Origin: Podocnemis expansa
Taxonomy: Eukaryota; Chordata; Testudines; Podocnemididae
Assembly (NCBI GenBank): GCA_007922195.1
Contig: ML682003.1
Span: forward strand, 3,738,289 to 3,802,288
Reading direction: 5' to 3'
DNA: 64,000 nucleotides
Under the pieces are notes generated by a model that saw only the letters and a list, made by a program, of their open reading frames with translations, did no database searches and was not told the origin of the DNA. The position numbers were made by a program, and so were the translations under genes. Each line of letters starts with the position of its first letter. The stretch's first letter is position 1. This document shows, one piece after another, positions 44,576 through 57,974 of the stretch.

Positions 44576-47124
44576 AGAGAGGGCAGCACCACGTTACAGA
44601 CAAGAATCATCAGTACACACAATAATGGGACTGTACCTTATGGAATTAAAGTGTGTCCTTGCATTTCCAGACACAGGGGGAGAACCAAGAAATTCCTCCT
44701 TGGACCATTCAAGGGTTGTTGATCATACTATAACATATAACCTGACAACAGAGGCTGATCTGATCTAACTTGATACAAGGTTATCAGAGCTCCTACCCAA
44801 ACCAACTCCAAAGTCTCTCAATGCTTCCCTGGGCCGCAGAGCTCCAATGCCTTTTCTTCTGGTTACCAAGTCAGCCAAGTCCTGAACTGACAAAAGGATG
44901 TGGGATTACTGTAATACTGTTACGAATTCAGTGTGAAAGCAGGCACCAGTGCTATGGGACGATTATTGCAGAGGATGTTCAATATGTTCACACAGAATAG
45001 CACAGCGAGAGGTTAATTATATTGCTCATGGAATCTGCTTCGAAAAGGACCATTCTTTAGTTTAAGAGGGGGATTCAATTTTCACACTCATTCAGTTCTG
45101 AACTCTTTCAAGAGAGACTGCTACTTATGCCAAAGTGTAATTGATGGTTTATGATCACAAACCGTGGTTTAATAGGAAATAAATCCAAATGATTAAAGAG
45201 ACTTCACCTGAGACTCCCAAGCAGGATTGCTGTTCAGACTCCATAGTCACAGAGGACAATAGTAGTGTTCGCTTTGCAACTCAAATATCTTACTAGGTTT
45301 CACATGCCCTGCAACTTCTGCCTGGCAGAGCAATCTGTTTCAAGGAGACCCATTTGGGGAATTGGTCCCCAGTCTGCTTTGCAAATTCCTTAAGTTGAAT
45401 GGGCCTAGGCAGATGAAGCTAGCATGACAATGCAAGACAGCATTGGTCTCTAGCAGGCTCCAGGAGAACTATAGTTTCTCACAGCACAGGTACAAAATCC
45501 ACGTAAACCAATAAGGTGAAGTGCATCTAGCTGTTAAGTAGTAAATATTGAAGTTTTGCAAATGGATTCCCTGGTCTTCTAAAGAAAAACATGATTTCTA
45601 TCTCCTGGACACTTTGGGCGTGGAAAACCTTTCCATACATTCAGAGGCAAACCAAGCAATCAACAGCTAGTCAGGCAGTAATTCACTAGATGCTGAGAAC
45701 GCTGCAACTACTCACACCTTTAACTCACAGGAAAACTACTGAATGGGAAATTTTAGGAGAACACACTGGAGAACCACATGACACCATCTTGGCTGACAGT
45801 GACAACCACAATCGGCTTTTCAGAAAACCACGTACAAGAAGCTGGGCTAAGAACAGCAAACTCAATTTTCATACTCCACCAAAGCTAAACAAAACTATAC
45901 TGATCACTACCGACTCTGGGAACCAATGAGCAAAAGGCAAAAGGCCTGGGCATGGGTGTTAATTGATTCAGCCACAACAGCGGACAGAAGGTCACATTTT
46001 ATTCTTTCAGAAACGTTTTTAAACGTGGATTGGTGGAAAGGTAATCAAAGCATATCCTAACACCAAACAAGGATATGCAAAGCCTGTCATATGACTCATG
46101 CTAATATCACACACATACAAGACTAAGGTCTCACGCCTGCAGAATCCATCTCCACTTGCTTTGGAGACAGTATAGAGAAAAATTAACTTTCAGGATTTGC
46201 TGAGCTGTTTCAGAAAGTCTTATCTAAAAACATTGCACTTTTTTTTTTTAACTCCTAATACCGTTTGCTTTTCCTCCTCAAGTTCAAAGCCCACTAGTAA
46301 TGATGTCCATCTTCCTGAAATAAGTGTAACATGATAAAAAGTATTTATTGCTAAGTTTAAACAAACTGGAGAACAAAATCACATTTCCTAGCTGCAGGGA
46401 ACAGACTAAATAATAACATGTCTCAAAATACAGCTTCAATTAGGGGTTTTTCATTTAGATGGTTTTGGCAACAAATTGGTTTGGGACATGGAATTAAAAC
46501 AGGACAGTGGTGACAGAGTAAAATCCCAATACAGAAGAGAATCAGTGTGAAATTTCATTGCAATCGTATTGGATAACTGTGAGGATTCCAGTCTTTCCAG
46601 ATGACATTACTCATTTCCACTGACCCGCTGCTCATTTTGACATCCAGTTGAAAATTGGTCTTACTTCAAAAAAAATTCTTTAGCCTTCTTAGTTTGCAGC
46701 CTTGCTTTTCTCCTCCCTTAACTACGTGCCTAACTCTGGCCTCTTGTTTCTTCAGTTTCTCTCCACTCACTGCCTTACTGTATACATTTCATCATCCCTC
46801 CACCTTATTTCAGTTCTCAGCTGAAAAAGGAAGGTTTCCTCTCCTCCTCTTCATTTCTCTCTATTATTTCTCTTTTACTAGTGCCATCTTTGGGGAGGGG
46901 GGATCACATTTCTAGAACTATTACACCCATGGTGGATACCAGTAACAGCTGAATTTGTTAGAGATGAAAGTCGTTAGTAAAAATCTCTGTAATTTGTTAA
47001 GTATTCTCTTAGCTCATTTGATGGCTGTGTGTGTACAATCAGTTTCACTCTTCTGAACAGCCAGTCAGTCACTTTTCTCCTTGCTTAAAAAACCCCTTAA
47101 ACATCAGCACTGAATCAAGATTTT

Positions 47125-47240
47125 TCTTCTCAGGTGTATTACTGGAGTGCACGAGGCATAGACCAGGACCCAACTTTGCTAGGTGCTGTTGAAACACAAG
47201 ACAACACCCGAAGACAGACAGACAGAGATGTGAGAGTACA
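47125..47240 (-). repeat. Fragment of the same unnamed tail family, antisense
   Basis: TTTGCTAGGTGCTGTTGAAA and CACAAGACAACACCCGAAGA are a reversed copy of the tail seen at 10.1 kb. Confidence 0.55.
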
Positions 47241-47349
47241 AACAAACAATGAAACAATATTGGTCATGACAGCAGTGGTCTTAGTGCACCAGCAGTCTAG
47301 CCACTGTCAACTTTTTGGTAGGCTTTTAATTATTTTAGAGAGATTGTTG

Positions 47350-47397
47350 GTTTGTTTGGTTTTTTTTTGTTGTTGTTTGTTTTTTTTTTTTTTTTTT
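47350..47397. repeat. T-rich tract
   Basis: GTTTGTTTGG followed by two T runs, the last of 18 T. Confidence 0.9.
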
Positions 47398-47737
47398 ATG
47401 ACAAAGCAACTGGCCAGTTCTATAGAGAGAAAAGGACACAAGCAAGAATGGCATCACTCAGTGCTCTACCAAAACACAGAATTTGTCTTAGAATTGCTTA
47501 AAGTTATAAAATCAAGTTGAACATGCCCCTTGAACTCTGAAAAATTTTAGGAGTCAGTTTGCATGGAAGACTCTACAAAAAAGGCAATGCTATATAAATA
47601 GTTTTGCTTTGGAGTTTAATCTCTTCATAAGGTCTAAAACCCTTTCACATCTCCTAGAGCTTAAACAATCACTGCAGAATGCCGCCATATCTGAAAAATC
47701 TCTAGCCATCAACATAAGGGACCACGGTGCTAATCCA

Positions 47738-47995
47738 CAGAGCCCAGCAAATCTGCGGATATCCACCTTATATCTGCATCTGTGGATACAACACGGATAT
47801 CCACTGACCATTTCTTGTGGATGCAGATCGGATACGGATCCACATATTTTTATCTGCACAGAGCTAGAGCCCTGCAAATATGCAGATATCCACTTTATAT
47901 CCGAATCCACAGATACAACATGGATATCTGCGAATCATTTCTTGCGGATGCAGGTCGGATATGGATCTACTTATTTGTATCCGTGCAGGGCTCTA
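47738..47995. mobile_element. Tandem-dimer MITE with perfect 8-bp target duplication
   Basis: Two ~128-bp copies in the same orientation (about 47738-47866 and 47867-47995), each with GGATATCCAC, GATACAACA and GGATGCAG blocks. Ends CAGAGCCCAGC and GCAGGGCTCTA are inverted, and CTAATCCA flanks the whole dimer at 47730-47737 and 47996-48003. The duplication lies outside both units, so the dimer appears to have inserted as one piece. The 154-codon plus-strand ORF over it has no coding character. Confidence 0.85.
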
Positions 47996-50779
47996 CTAAT
48001 CCAAGCTAAGAAGTCAACTGCTCAGAAGCAGAATAAAAAGAATGTTACTGCAGAGCCTGCACTGGGACTATGAGAAACCAAGACAGAATGCTAGATAGTG
48101 ACGTCTCGATGCAGCATGAAGGAAGCCTCTCTCTCATAGCTATTCACACTCCAGCCAAAGACTTGGAGTAGCCTCACCAAGCACCGGACAGCCAAACTGG
48201 AATCAGGCAGTTCTGTGGTGATTGGGAATGGACAAATGGAAGCCAGAGAAGCGGAGAGAAAGCACTTTGAGGCAAAGTTGACAGAAAGTGGCATAAAGAG
48301 TGGGGAAAGGAAAAGGAACAAGGTTTGAATAAAGGAAATAATCAACATCGGTGGAACCAGAACAGTAAGATATTCAGAGGATAGGCTCTTCAACACGTCT
48401 CCCATTTATTCTGAAAGGAAAAGGTGAGTTTAAGTCTGACTTTTTAATGTGCTTGTCCACGCTTTAATTGGAATACTGCAACAGCATTTAGCACAGATGG
48501 CATCACTACATACGTTCAGATTTATTCCTACCTTGCACACACCCAAGGACCGCAGAATCAAAAAAAAGCTTGTAACAGGGTGGTTGCCCCACACTAGCTA
48601 CAAAGAGGTTGCAAGGTGCCTGGGAGCAGCAGCCAGTCAAAAGGTGCTGCAGAAGACCCATTCAGAGCCCAGGGGCTTAATATAAAGGCAGCACACAGGA
48701 ATATCTCTCAGGAGCTGAACAGGAAGCTCTGATGAGGCAACCTCTAAGAGAAGCCAAGGTCCTGATATGAGGGCTGCAGAAGTACTGGCAGCTGCCGGCA
48801 GCCCAGGGAAGACTGGCACAGAGCTGGGGGAAGAGGAGTTGTAGGTCACTGCTCATAGGGTCCCTGCTCGCAAACACTGACAAAGTGACAGAGCTCTGGC
48901 CACAGATGAAGGCAATGAATTGAGCTGTTCGAGAAACACCAGTAGGAGGCGGCTGTCTGGCCAAGAGTGCTGCCAACCCAACACAGTGCTCAACAAACTA
49001 GTGTTCAGAATATACAATTCTTAGTAGATCTTGGTGAAAACAGGACAAGGGTTACCCAGAAAGGTCTGCTCCACTTGCTAGCTCAGCATACTACGTTATT
49101 TTAACCCAGGTGCATTCTTCTGTGAGCTGCAGACCATCTTGGTGAAAGAACCAGTGAACCTGGATGTACATTTTCTTTATGAGGAGGTTAGTAAGAGAGA
49201 TTTAATTCATCTGTCTTTCAGATCTACCTGTCTTTCTGATCAATCCACCCATTTGTTATCTACCCATCCTCCTTTGCAATCAACTCTTCCCACTTGTCTG
49301 TGTCCTGTCTACACACACAGTACAGTATAAACATCGGTCTTTGTAATCTGTCATTTCAAATTCATCTGCCACTGGAGATCTAACTTAAACCCAGTTCTGG
49401 TATTCCAGCAGACTAACTATGTGAAACAGCCATGTACTCCCAGGGACATGGTATCCATGGGTGTCACTGGCACTGGGCACAAGGGAGAGGGACTGAAAAT
49501 GGTCCCAGGGCTCCAAGTCACCAGCTCCGTTACCCGCAGGCACAGAAGCCAGAGAGTCTGCCTGCCTGCTCTCTGCTCCAGCCTGCTCTGCAACACCTAG
49601 AGTTACCAGCTGTCAGGCAAAAGGAGGCCATGTCCTCCTTTTTACCTTCACATCCTCCATCCAGCAGGCATTTTAAAAAGACATGATTGTGTCTGGCTTT
49701 TTACTCACAGGACTTAAAGTATGCTGGAACACTCCAGAACGCCCTATTTTTAGGCAGAAGTATTCCAGGGCCCCCTAAAAACAGAAGAATATTACATTAA
49801 ATGCTACATTTTCTCCATATGTTCTTTTTGTACTTCCCTGTCCTCCTTCCATGCTTTGGTGTCCAGTAACCCTAGCCATGCCTGCATGCTGAGAGGAGCT
49901 GCTCTGTAGCCCATTAGGAAGGAGAAAGCTAAAGCATACTAAGAAAGTTTCTAACACAGAGAATAATACCAAGTTTATACTAACTGAGAGCACATGCTTA
50001 ATTCCTTTCCTGCTTGAAAAACCTGTAGCTCCACCCCTCAATGTAGAACATAACTTGAGGGCATCTCAGTCTCAGATACTAGGTTATTTTGTTTATCACC
50101 TTCCTCCCACGCAGTATTCAGTGTGCTCAGGATCACTGTAAGCTTTTAGTATGGGTGTTTGCCAACTGCTGGTGGGAAGGCAGGAAAAGCATGGTCCCTG
50201 CAGGGACCCTCTCACAGAAACTCAAAGGGACCTTAGACAAAACCAGTCCAAACTAAGGGCTCTCTAGGCCCACTGAGCCTTCCTTAGTGGTCAGCAAAAT
50301 GAAACATTTTGAAAACCAAGCAGTGGAGAGACAGGACTCTCTCAGTGTCACAGGTGTTCTGGCATCAGTGGTGGGGGCAAACAACTCAGTTATAACAAAG
50401 AGCTGGACAAATGTACCAGAGCAACTGTATAACCAGGCTGCTTGCAATTGTCAGGGCCAGGTTTGGCAGCCTTGGGGCTCACTTCCTGTTTACGCCTTAT
50501 GTTCCCAAAAACTCATGCTTCAGGGTTTCAACCGGCCAACCACAGGGTCAGGAAGGAACCCCCCCACCCCTGCCCCCCAATGTCATGTATTAAGTTTTCA
50601 TCTCCTTCTCTGCAGCATCAGGGATAGCCATGGCTAGAGATGGGACACTGAGCAGAGTTGGCAAGTGCTCTCAGGTGGCACTAGAAAACTGGTTTGACTC
50701 ACAGGTCCTTGCTCATTCACACAGGGTCTAACCGACTGCCATACGTAGAATCAAGATGGGATTTTCCCCCAGGACAGGT

Positions 50780-50905
50780 TGGCGGGGACTGTGAAGGCTG
50801 TAATACTTTTGTTTGATTTTGGGTGTTGGGTTTAGTTTGCAGGTGGCCTGTGATACACAGGTCCGACCAGATGATCTTGGTGATTCCTTCTGGCTTAAAC
50901 TCTGA
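50780..50905 (+). mobile_element. CR1 3' end fragment
   Basis: CACAGGTCCGACCAGATGAT and GGTGATTCCTTCTGGCTTAA match the CR1 3' UTR in sense orientation; nothing upstream is recognisable. Confidence 0.65.
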
Positions 50906-52099
50906 GTTGCAGTGCCAAATCCTCCCCTGGTGTAAAGCAGCGTAGTTCCACTTATTTACACCAACCAAAGACCTGCTCTGAAGCAATCTGCAGCATGAAA
51001 AAGTAAGAGAGCTGTTCCTCTAGTACAATAATGAATATTCCTCTAGTCATCTGAGCACCACGTCACTGGACTGTATTACTAGGGAATTTTTTCATCATAA
51101 TGAATTAGGCATGTAAATGTTGCATACGTCCTTCTGAAGAGGCGTGATGCAAATTTTTTGGTTCTTGAAGGGCCAGCACTGATTTAACACACACAGATCT
51201 TTGCTGATGATCAGTGGTCCATTACACACCAATTGTCAGCACATTACACATCAACCACTACACTCATTAAGCCTCCCTCTTCCATGCCCACGTCCACGTC
51301 CTTAATTCCAGTTTCCCACCACTTCTGTCATCTATTCCCATTGCTTTTCTAGTTCATGCAGCCTAGATTAGTGACTCTCTCTAGTCCAGTGGCAATGATT
51401 CTTGAAATACTCCTGTCACTCACCTACAGGTGCGCTCAACTACTGCAGCAGCAGTAAAGCAAGCTATTCTCAGAAAGGCGCCGTCAAAGCCTGTGTCCAC
51501 GGATGTGCATTTAAGTTGAGTGCAGAAAGAACCTACAGTGCTTTAACACTGATTTACAAACAAAGCCACCAAATCCAAAAGCACACAACAGCACTACACA
51601 GCAGTTTAGGTCAAGCAGTGAAGCCTTTTATTCCATCACACTAGAGGGAATAAGAGTGTGATTGCCTGAACGCCGACTGCAGCACGACTCCTACTCTTCC
51701 CATAAGTGCCATGGAATCTTTAATGCCTGCAAGTGATCAGGAACTCTGATTTCTCTTCTCATTACAAAAAACATTTCCACCAGCAGAACATCCCTTAGCA
51801 TCATGACAAGCACCTGATCAAAAGGCACTCCAAGAAAGGATCCCACCTTCTGAATCACCTATGGCCCTATGCTATTTGCTGCCATATCTAGGTTTCTTGG
51901 GAAAGCTCCCACGCAGCCACTAACAAAGAGCCATTCTGTTTGGCCTACAAGATCCAAACAGATCAGCTCCTTAGCATTAACCTAGCGAGCACAACCTCCA
52001 AAGAGCCCTGGTGCAGACTCTGGTTGCGAAAACGTGCCCCCACACTCTGCCACATCTTCGCTACTAGCTAGAGTAAAGCTAAAACCAGTAAGCTATCTT

Positions 52100-52860
52100 C
52101 AGCTGCGGTGAAGACTCCCTAACAGACAAAACAGCCCTTTCTAGCACCAAATAGATCATGGTTGATGCCACAGAGTCCAGGGACAGAATCATCTGGTCTG
52201 ATTTCTGTACAGCACAGGCCAGAGAACGGTCCCATAATAATTCCAGGGTAGAGCTGTTAGAAAAAAATCTCCAATCTCGATTTAAAAGTTGCCAGTGACG
52301 GAGAATCCACCACACCCTAAATTGTTCCAGTGGTTAATTACCTTCACTATTAAAAATACATGCCTTATTTCCTGCTTGGATTGGTCTAGCTTAGCCACTA
52401 AATCATGTTAGGCCTTCCTCTGCTAGAATGAAGAGCTCATTATCAAATATTTTGCCACACACAGGTACCTGTAGACTGATTTAGCCACCCCTTGAGTGTC
52501 TCTGTTACACTATATAGTTGGTGCTCCTTGACTTTCCTGCTGCAAAGCATGTTTTCTAATCATTTAATTGTCATTTTGGCTCTTCTCTGAACCTTCTCTG
52601 ATTTATCACAAACCTCCTTGAACTGCAGGCACCAGAGCTGGGCACCGAAACCCAGCAATGATCACATTAATGCCAAATACAGAAATAAAATAATCTTTAC
52701 TCCTGCTGAAGATTTCACTCTTTATACATCTAAGGATCACATCAGCCCATTTGGCCACATCACTACACTGAGAGCTCATGTTTAGGAACCCCAAATCTTT
52801 CTTCAGAGACGCTACTTCCCAGGAAGAATCTTTCATCCTATAAGTATGGCCCACGTTCTT
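52100..52860 (-). mobile_element. CR1-family copy, 3' 760 bp
   Basis: Antisense copy: CATCTGGTCTGATTTCTGTA at the 3' side, then TTGTTCCAGTGGTTAATTAC, GCTCTTCTCTGAACCTTCTC, and CACATCAGCCCATTTGGCCA near the end of ORF2. The minus-strand ORF fragment 52606-52854 includes KKDLGFLNMSSQC, a decayed CR1 C-terminus. Confidence 0.85.
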
Positions 52861-53060
52861 TGTCTCTAGTGTACATTTTCATTTTAATATGCATTTCTTT
52901 TGCTTGCACCCAGCCAGAGGCCTCCCTCCCTGCAAGCAAGGGAGAAGGCTACATGAATTCCTAGTCTGGGAAAAATTTAGGGCCCAGAACTCCAATTCCC
53001 CTGACAGCAGCTGTGGCATGAAAGGATGCAGCCATTTTTACCACAGATGTAGCTGACTTT

Positions 53061-53260
53061 GGCCAGGTCTACAGAGACGGCAGCAAATTCGCCACTGGCA
53101 GATTAATCTTTCAAGATCTCTTGAGCAGTCAGTTAAGACCTGTTAAGTCACTCTGGAAATCAGCAATAAAAGCACCCCCTCAAGTAACAAGAGTACCCAA
53201 TTCAGCTTGCATAACTCTCGTCGACTGCCACCAAATTCCACCACTAGTGTAGACCTGGCC
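53061..53260. mobile_element. MITE, GGCCAGGTCTAC family
   Basis: 200 bp with perfect 12-bp inverted ends GGCCAGGTCTAC and GTAGACCTGGCC, the TGTAGACC-type terminus frequent in turtle MITEs. Target duplication not clear. Confidence 0.8.
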
Positions 53261-53496
53261 ATGGGGTGGGACTAGACAAGCCAGTGACAGAGACGGCTGA
53301 GTGTGCCTGTGCTGCACCTTCCTCTGCTGCTCCTGCCAGTGGAGAATTACAGGTCCCGAGTCTCCTGAGGATGCTGGATCAATACAACAAGCTGATGTCT
53401 CATGGATGAGTAAGGAGAGATTCTGTGTTCTCCACTCTTCTGCTGTGATATTAAGAGTCGGCCATGGTTAATACATGGAACACGTGTTTCTCTAAT

Positions 53497-53519
53497 ACCC
53501 ACCCACCCACCCACCCCCC
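53497..53519. repeat. (CCCA)n microsatellite
   Basis: Five CCCA-type units ending in a C run; the minus strand is TGGG-repeated and might form a G-quadruplex. Confidence 0.9.
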
Positions 53520-53559
53520 ATTAAAGAGACTGAATGGGTCTCCGGAGCATTGGACCCTG

Positions 53560-53870
53560 TTCAAACACAACCCTTATTATTACACCAAGCGTAGGGGGAG
53601 GGGGATGATTATTAATGTGTTTTCAGGAGCTCAGTCCACTTCGCGAAATGAGAACAGTGATGGCAGCCGAGGCAGACTGAGGCTTAATAAATGCCCCCCT
53701 TCCCTAGTCACTCGGCAGGAGCTGCCAGGGTTCGCGTTCTAACAAGCGTCAGATATAAGATGACTGGAATAACAAAGTATGAATTTTTATGAGTCTAATA
53801 AATCACTCCACTTTTCCTGCTCTTGATCGTTTCCACCAATTCAAAACCACTAGAAAAACCCTTGCTATCA
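53560..53870. promoter_or_regulatory. Repeat-free block, possible conserved non-coding element
   Basis: Low in visible repeats, with TTATTATTACACC, GAGGCTTAATAAATGC and GAGTCTAATAAATCACTC (AATAAA / homeodomain-like). Weak evidence. Confidence 0.18.
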
Positions 53871-56800
53871 TCAAATGGGTTCATGGATCTTGCATTAGAG
53901 ACTAACCACGGGCAGCTGTATGGGGGAGGCCTCTCTCTCCCATCTCCACTTTTAGAAGCAAATGAAAACACATAATGGATGCAAAATTATTTTGCATTTT
54001 ACTTTGGGGTGTTTTTTTTTCTTTAATGATCAGAAGTTTGAATCTGGTAGGGATTCCCCACCCCCCAAAACCGCATATCAAATTGAAGCAGACGATTTTT
54101 TCCCCAGCCTTTAACTTTCCTAGCTATCCATTTAAAAAGACCTTGCATAGGCTCCTGCATCAGCAGAAAAACTTGTAAAAACTAGAAAACTTGAGTGACT
54201 GTTTAAGCCATATCACAAGGGCGAAGGCTTGCAGAGCTCTTTTGCCCCCTCCCCCCCATTTCTGAATAAAAAAATGAGACTATAGACTGGCTATGAAAGC
54301 ATGCAGGGAGAGTAACAAAAAGACGTGCAACTCTACCCTGAATCTGCTGGCAGTGAACATATGCAAACACAGGCAAAGAAAAAACCCCAAAAGGAATGCA
54401 GTTTCCAGACCTGGTACTACTACATTGCAAACCGAAACACATCAGCACTCTTCTCCTTACCAAAGAAGTGTTAAAAATATCCACTACACACGCACTGGAG
54501 GAAAGGAATGGCACCAAAATAAAGGGACAACACTAATCCATCTTTGGCATGAAAAAACATATCTATCTAGCTGTCAAGTGGCCTCTAGTACCTTGAGATC
54601 AAACGTAGGTTAGACCCATAACAGGAAACTCTAGGGAGCTTTGAAGCACCCTGTGAACAGGAACAGTTCACCCAATATACCAGAGACCATGTTGATTTGC
54701 AAGACCTCCTATGTGTGGAGTATGGCCCAATCCCATTGTGAACAGGGAGAAGCAGAAGTCCTGCCGCCTGCTAAGTTTATGTCGCAAAGAAAATTGGTCA
54801 AGTTGGGTGGGAAACCTGTTTTTGTCGTCATCTGCCTGCACCTGAATCTCCCCAATTCGTTTTCCTGCACACTGCTTTTCATTTGCTTTTCCAACACAGC
54901 ACTGAATCAGGTAGGGAATTCATCTTTGACAAACATTTACCGATTATCAAATCACAACTGCAGCCACAGACAGGGGCAATAAGTCACTTTAAGCAGCCGT
55001 CCGTATTGCAGTCTGAAGAGTTTGGGCAGCTCTGTGATGACAAATAACTCCTGTCAAAACTGCATGTTCCCTCGCGCTCAGAATCTTTGTTCTCTGTTGT
55101 TCCACGCTACCTGGTGTTTAATGACAACACTGTCAGACTAAGACGAAGCCTCCGCACTGCGGACTGTCAAAGCCCTATTAGAGGAAAGATTGAGACCCTA
55201 CTCTTCTTAAGCTCACTCAAGCAACACAACCCACTAGTTTTTATAATTATTGTACGAGAGCCATCGATCGCAGGCTGACACCTAACCTAGCTGTATGAAA
55301 TGGGAGTAGTTTGCTAGGTGACAGTTGCTATAGATTATTGCGGGTGGTTTTTTCTTCCCCACTTTTATCCATTGCTCTACAAAGCATAAAATGGATAGAA
55401 AGGAAGACAGAGAAGTGCACAGCTTCCCCCATAGACACTTTTCCATCCACGCCCCCAGTGCTCAAGTTGCTCTCAAAAGCTTTCAAAGTTGTGAATCTTA
55501 ACAACAAACAGAGAAGTGTCTCCCAATCAATTAACTCCAATGTATCAAGGTAATAGTGAGATCGTTACAATGAGTGCTTAACATCCTCTTATTGAGCTCT
55601 CTGGACAGATACATGTGGCTACATAAGAGAGTTCTGGATTTGCCTTGCAACACGGAGCTAACCCACACAGTCGCCATGAAGTGCCAACCTCCAGCGAAGA
55701 TATCAGCATGAAGTACTCTTGGCCTGCAGAAAACGGGACAAAGTCTATCTACGGGGCTCTGTATCGCACAGAAGATGCTGGCTCAGGGCACTTTTATCAG
55801 CTGACATGTTCCTTCTACTTTTCCCAAGTGGCTACTGGAACGGATGCTCCACTGAGCGAAGTTCTAACCTGAAGGTTAAGCCAAATGCTGTCATCAAGGA
55901 GGAGGACAAGAAGCAGGAGAAATTAAATATCTTCAGCTGCTCTACTGTGAAGGACAAAGAAATTAAACACTTGCCCAACCTATGCTGCAACGCTAGGAAC
56001 AGAGAGTGTTACTACCAATCATGCACACAGCACGCAGAGAAATACTGCTGGGAAAATCAAGTGTAGAGAGCCTGAAGAGCAACACTACAGAAAGAGAAAG
56101 CTAAGAAGAATGGTGGCGAGGGGGATAAAGGAATCAAACTCTCATCATCCAGCTGCTTAGCCTCAGAGCAAGTCCTGGGTTATTGTTTTCAACAGTTTAA
56201 CCCCTGCTTACACAGTATATGGCAAAAACCAAAGCCACTGTCACAGCATCACTATTGGCCATGATGTAACAGCAACATCCTCCTGCCCCACAATCCACTG
56301 CTGTGTCTGCACTAGCAGAGGTTAGAAATCCTCCCACTGATGGAGGTAGCATTAGTGCACGCAGCTGCCCGCACTTTTACCACCATGTTCTCTAAACCTG
56401 CCCAGAGCATACGGAGATGATTTGGTGGCCAACATGACCAGGCAGTTTAAGCCACTGCACCAGTGCTCAACACTGCTTCTGTTCAGGGAGGTAAATGGGG
56501 GAAATGACCCAGAAAACCTAAAATGTGGACACAACATAAGAACAACCACATTGCCTATGTAGCACAGGACTCTGTCTTCTGACAGGGGTGAAAGCCAGAC
56601 GCTTCACAAAGTGAATGAACGAAACAGGGCCGAATTAGGTGCACAAAAAGGAGATCTGAGAAGCTTTAACTTTAAACTCAAGCCTTTAGACTTGGCCTAC
56701 ATCCATTGGCCTAGCCAAGTTCAGCACCAGCTACAAAGGCTACACATCCACTGATTTTAACAGTGAGAACTGCCTGAGCCAAAAAGGCAGAGCTAAAGTG

Positions 56801-57932
56801 GACTTGTACAAAGCTCTAACCAATCTGTGCCACACTTAAAAGACTTGGTACACTCTGCTTCTCCATCTAAAAATACAAGGCAATACCTAGGGTCCAGATG
56901 CTCTCAAGGTTTAATGAATTTTAAATGCTTCTTAACTTTGTCTGCTTCCAGTCAACATGGGCTTGACAGTGCAGATTTCAAAGCCATTCCATTCCACCGG
57001 CAGAGAATAGGTTTTTGGTTCAGTAGCACACAAAAACAAACCCTTCCGCCAGAATAAAAACGTCTGATCCAGCAGGAATGCTCCACTCAGGTTTGCGGAA
57101 GATACACACACTTCTCAGTCATATAAAGGAAATCTGACCACATCGGCATTGGGGGCATACTCTGAAAAAACTGAAAACAGAGGCAAGGAAAGGAAACTCC
57201 ACGTTTCTGAGCATGAAGCAGGCAGCTCAAGAAACTCAGCAGGTAATATGCTCCCTCCTCCTGCCCGCATTAAAAACATGTACCAAAACAAGTGTGCTCT
57301 CCTATAGTGACATGTCAGTAGCCAGGCTCCAGCCAATTCACATGCTAGGAACTGGTCTGGTGACGCTCAGAAAAGGTACACAAGCCTCACAGGAGGAGCA
57401 CCAGCTCAGTGTCACTCCAGGGACTGGAAGTCTCTCCTGCCTGTCAGTGACAACAGATTCCCAAACCCAGCCCTGCTCCAAGTCTTGTTCCAGCTTTGCT
57501 CTCACTCCAGCCTCACCCCAATCCCACACTGGACTCCTGATTGCAGTTCTGACCTCCTGGCTCCATCCACGACACACTGCCTGCCATGACTCTAGTCACT
57601 AGGCCCAACCATCCCTATGACAGCAGGGACAGAGTCTTCTCCAGAGTCTAACAGCCCACTGCACATAACTCCCACTAAAGCCTACCAGGAGTTGTGTGAC
57701 AGGACAAGCTGTTGCTCAGAAACAAGAAAAAGACCTCAGGAGAAAGCCTGCCAATGCTTTGTTAATAAACTCGCCTGGTTTTCCCAATGGGTGTTTTGGT
57801 GGGGCCCAGAGAGCAGCACTCTGGAAGAAGAAGAACCAGAGCTGTCCTCCACCACAACAAGAGGAGACCAGACGGTTCACTGTTTCAAGGGAGCTGACCA
57901 GAGAACCGGTCCCAACATAAGTGCAACTTTTA

Positions 57933-57974
57933 CCTGAAAATGAGCGGTTTGAGCTTGTGGGAGACAGAGCTGGC
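57933..57974 (-). CDS. Candidate 42-bp exon, phase-compatible with the 37.5-kb candidate
   Basis: Seen: on the minus strand an acceptor (CAGTCTTTCAG) is followed by 42 nt and a donor (TTTTCAG/gtaaaa). In the frame 1 nt + 13 codons + 2 nt it reads ASSVSHKLKPLIF. The trailing AG plus the first G of the candidate exon at 37545-37579 makes an arginine codon. Inferred: V-S-HKL could correspond to the VTTHRL that I recall upstream of SSLH in human ZC3H3. All three frames of this short unit are open, so openness itself is no evidence. Confidence 0.22.

Noticed and set aside
46640..46760. Lys/Arg-rich minus-strand reading (KLKKQEARVRHVVKGG) near a GTAAGA donor, considered as a ZC3H3 exon
   Set aside because: There is no polypyrimidine acceptor upstream and the peptide does not match any ZC3H3 segment I recall.
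47609..48073. 154-codon plus-strand ORF
   Set aside because: It covers the tandem-dimer MITE and its flanks; the peptide repeats with the DNA units and has no protein family look.
53497..53519. Short direct repeats considered as a CRISPR array
   Set aside because: A 4-bp microsatellite with no spacers, in a vertebrate genome.
57213..57602. 129-codon plus-strand ORF
   Set aside because: Serine/threonine-rich with no recognisable domain, opposite to the gene strand, with no splice or promoter context.
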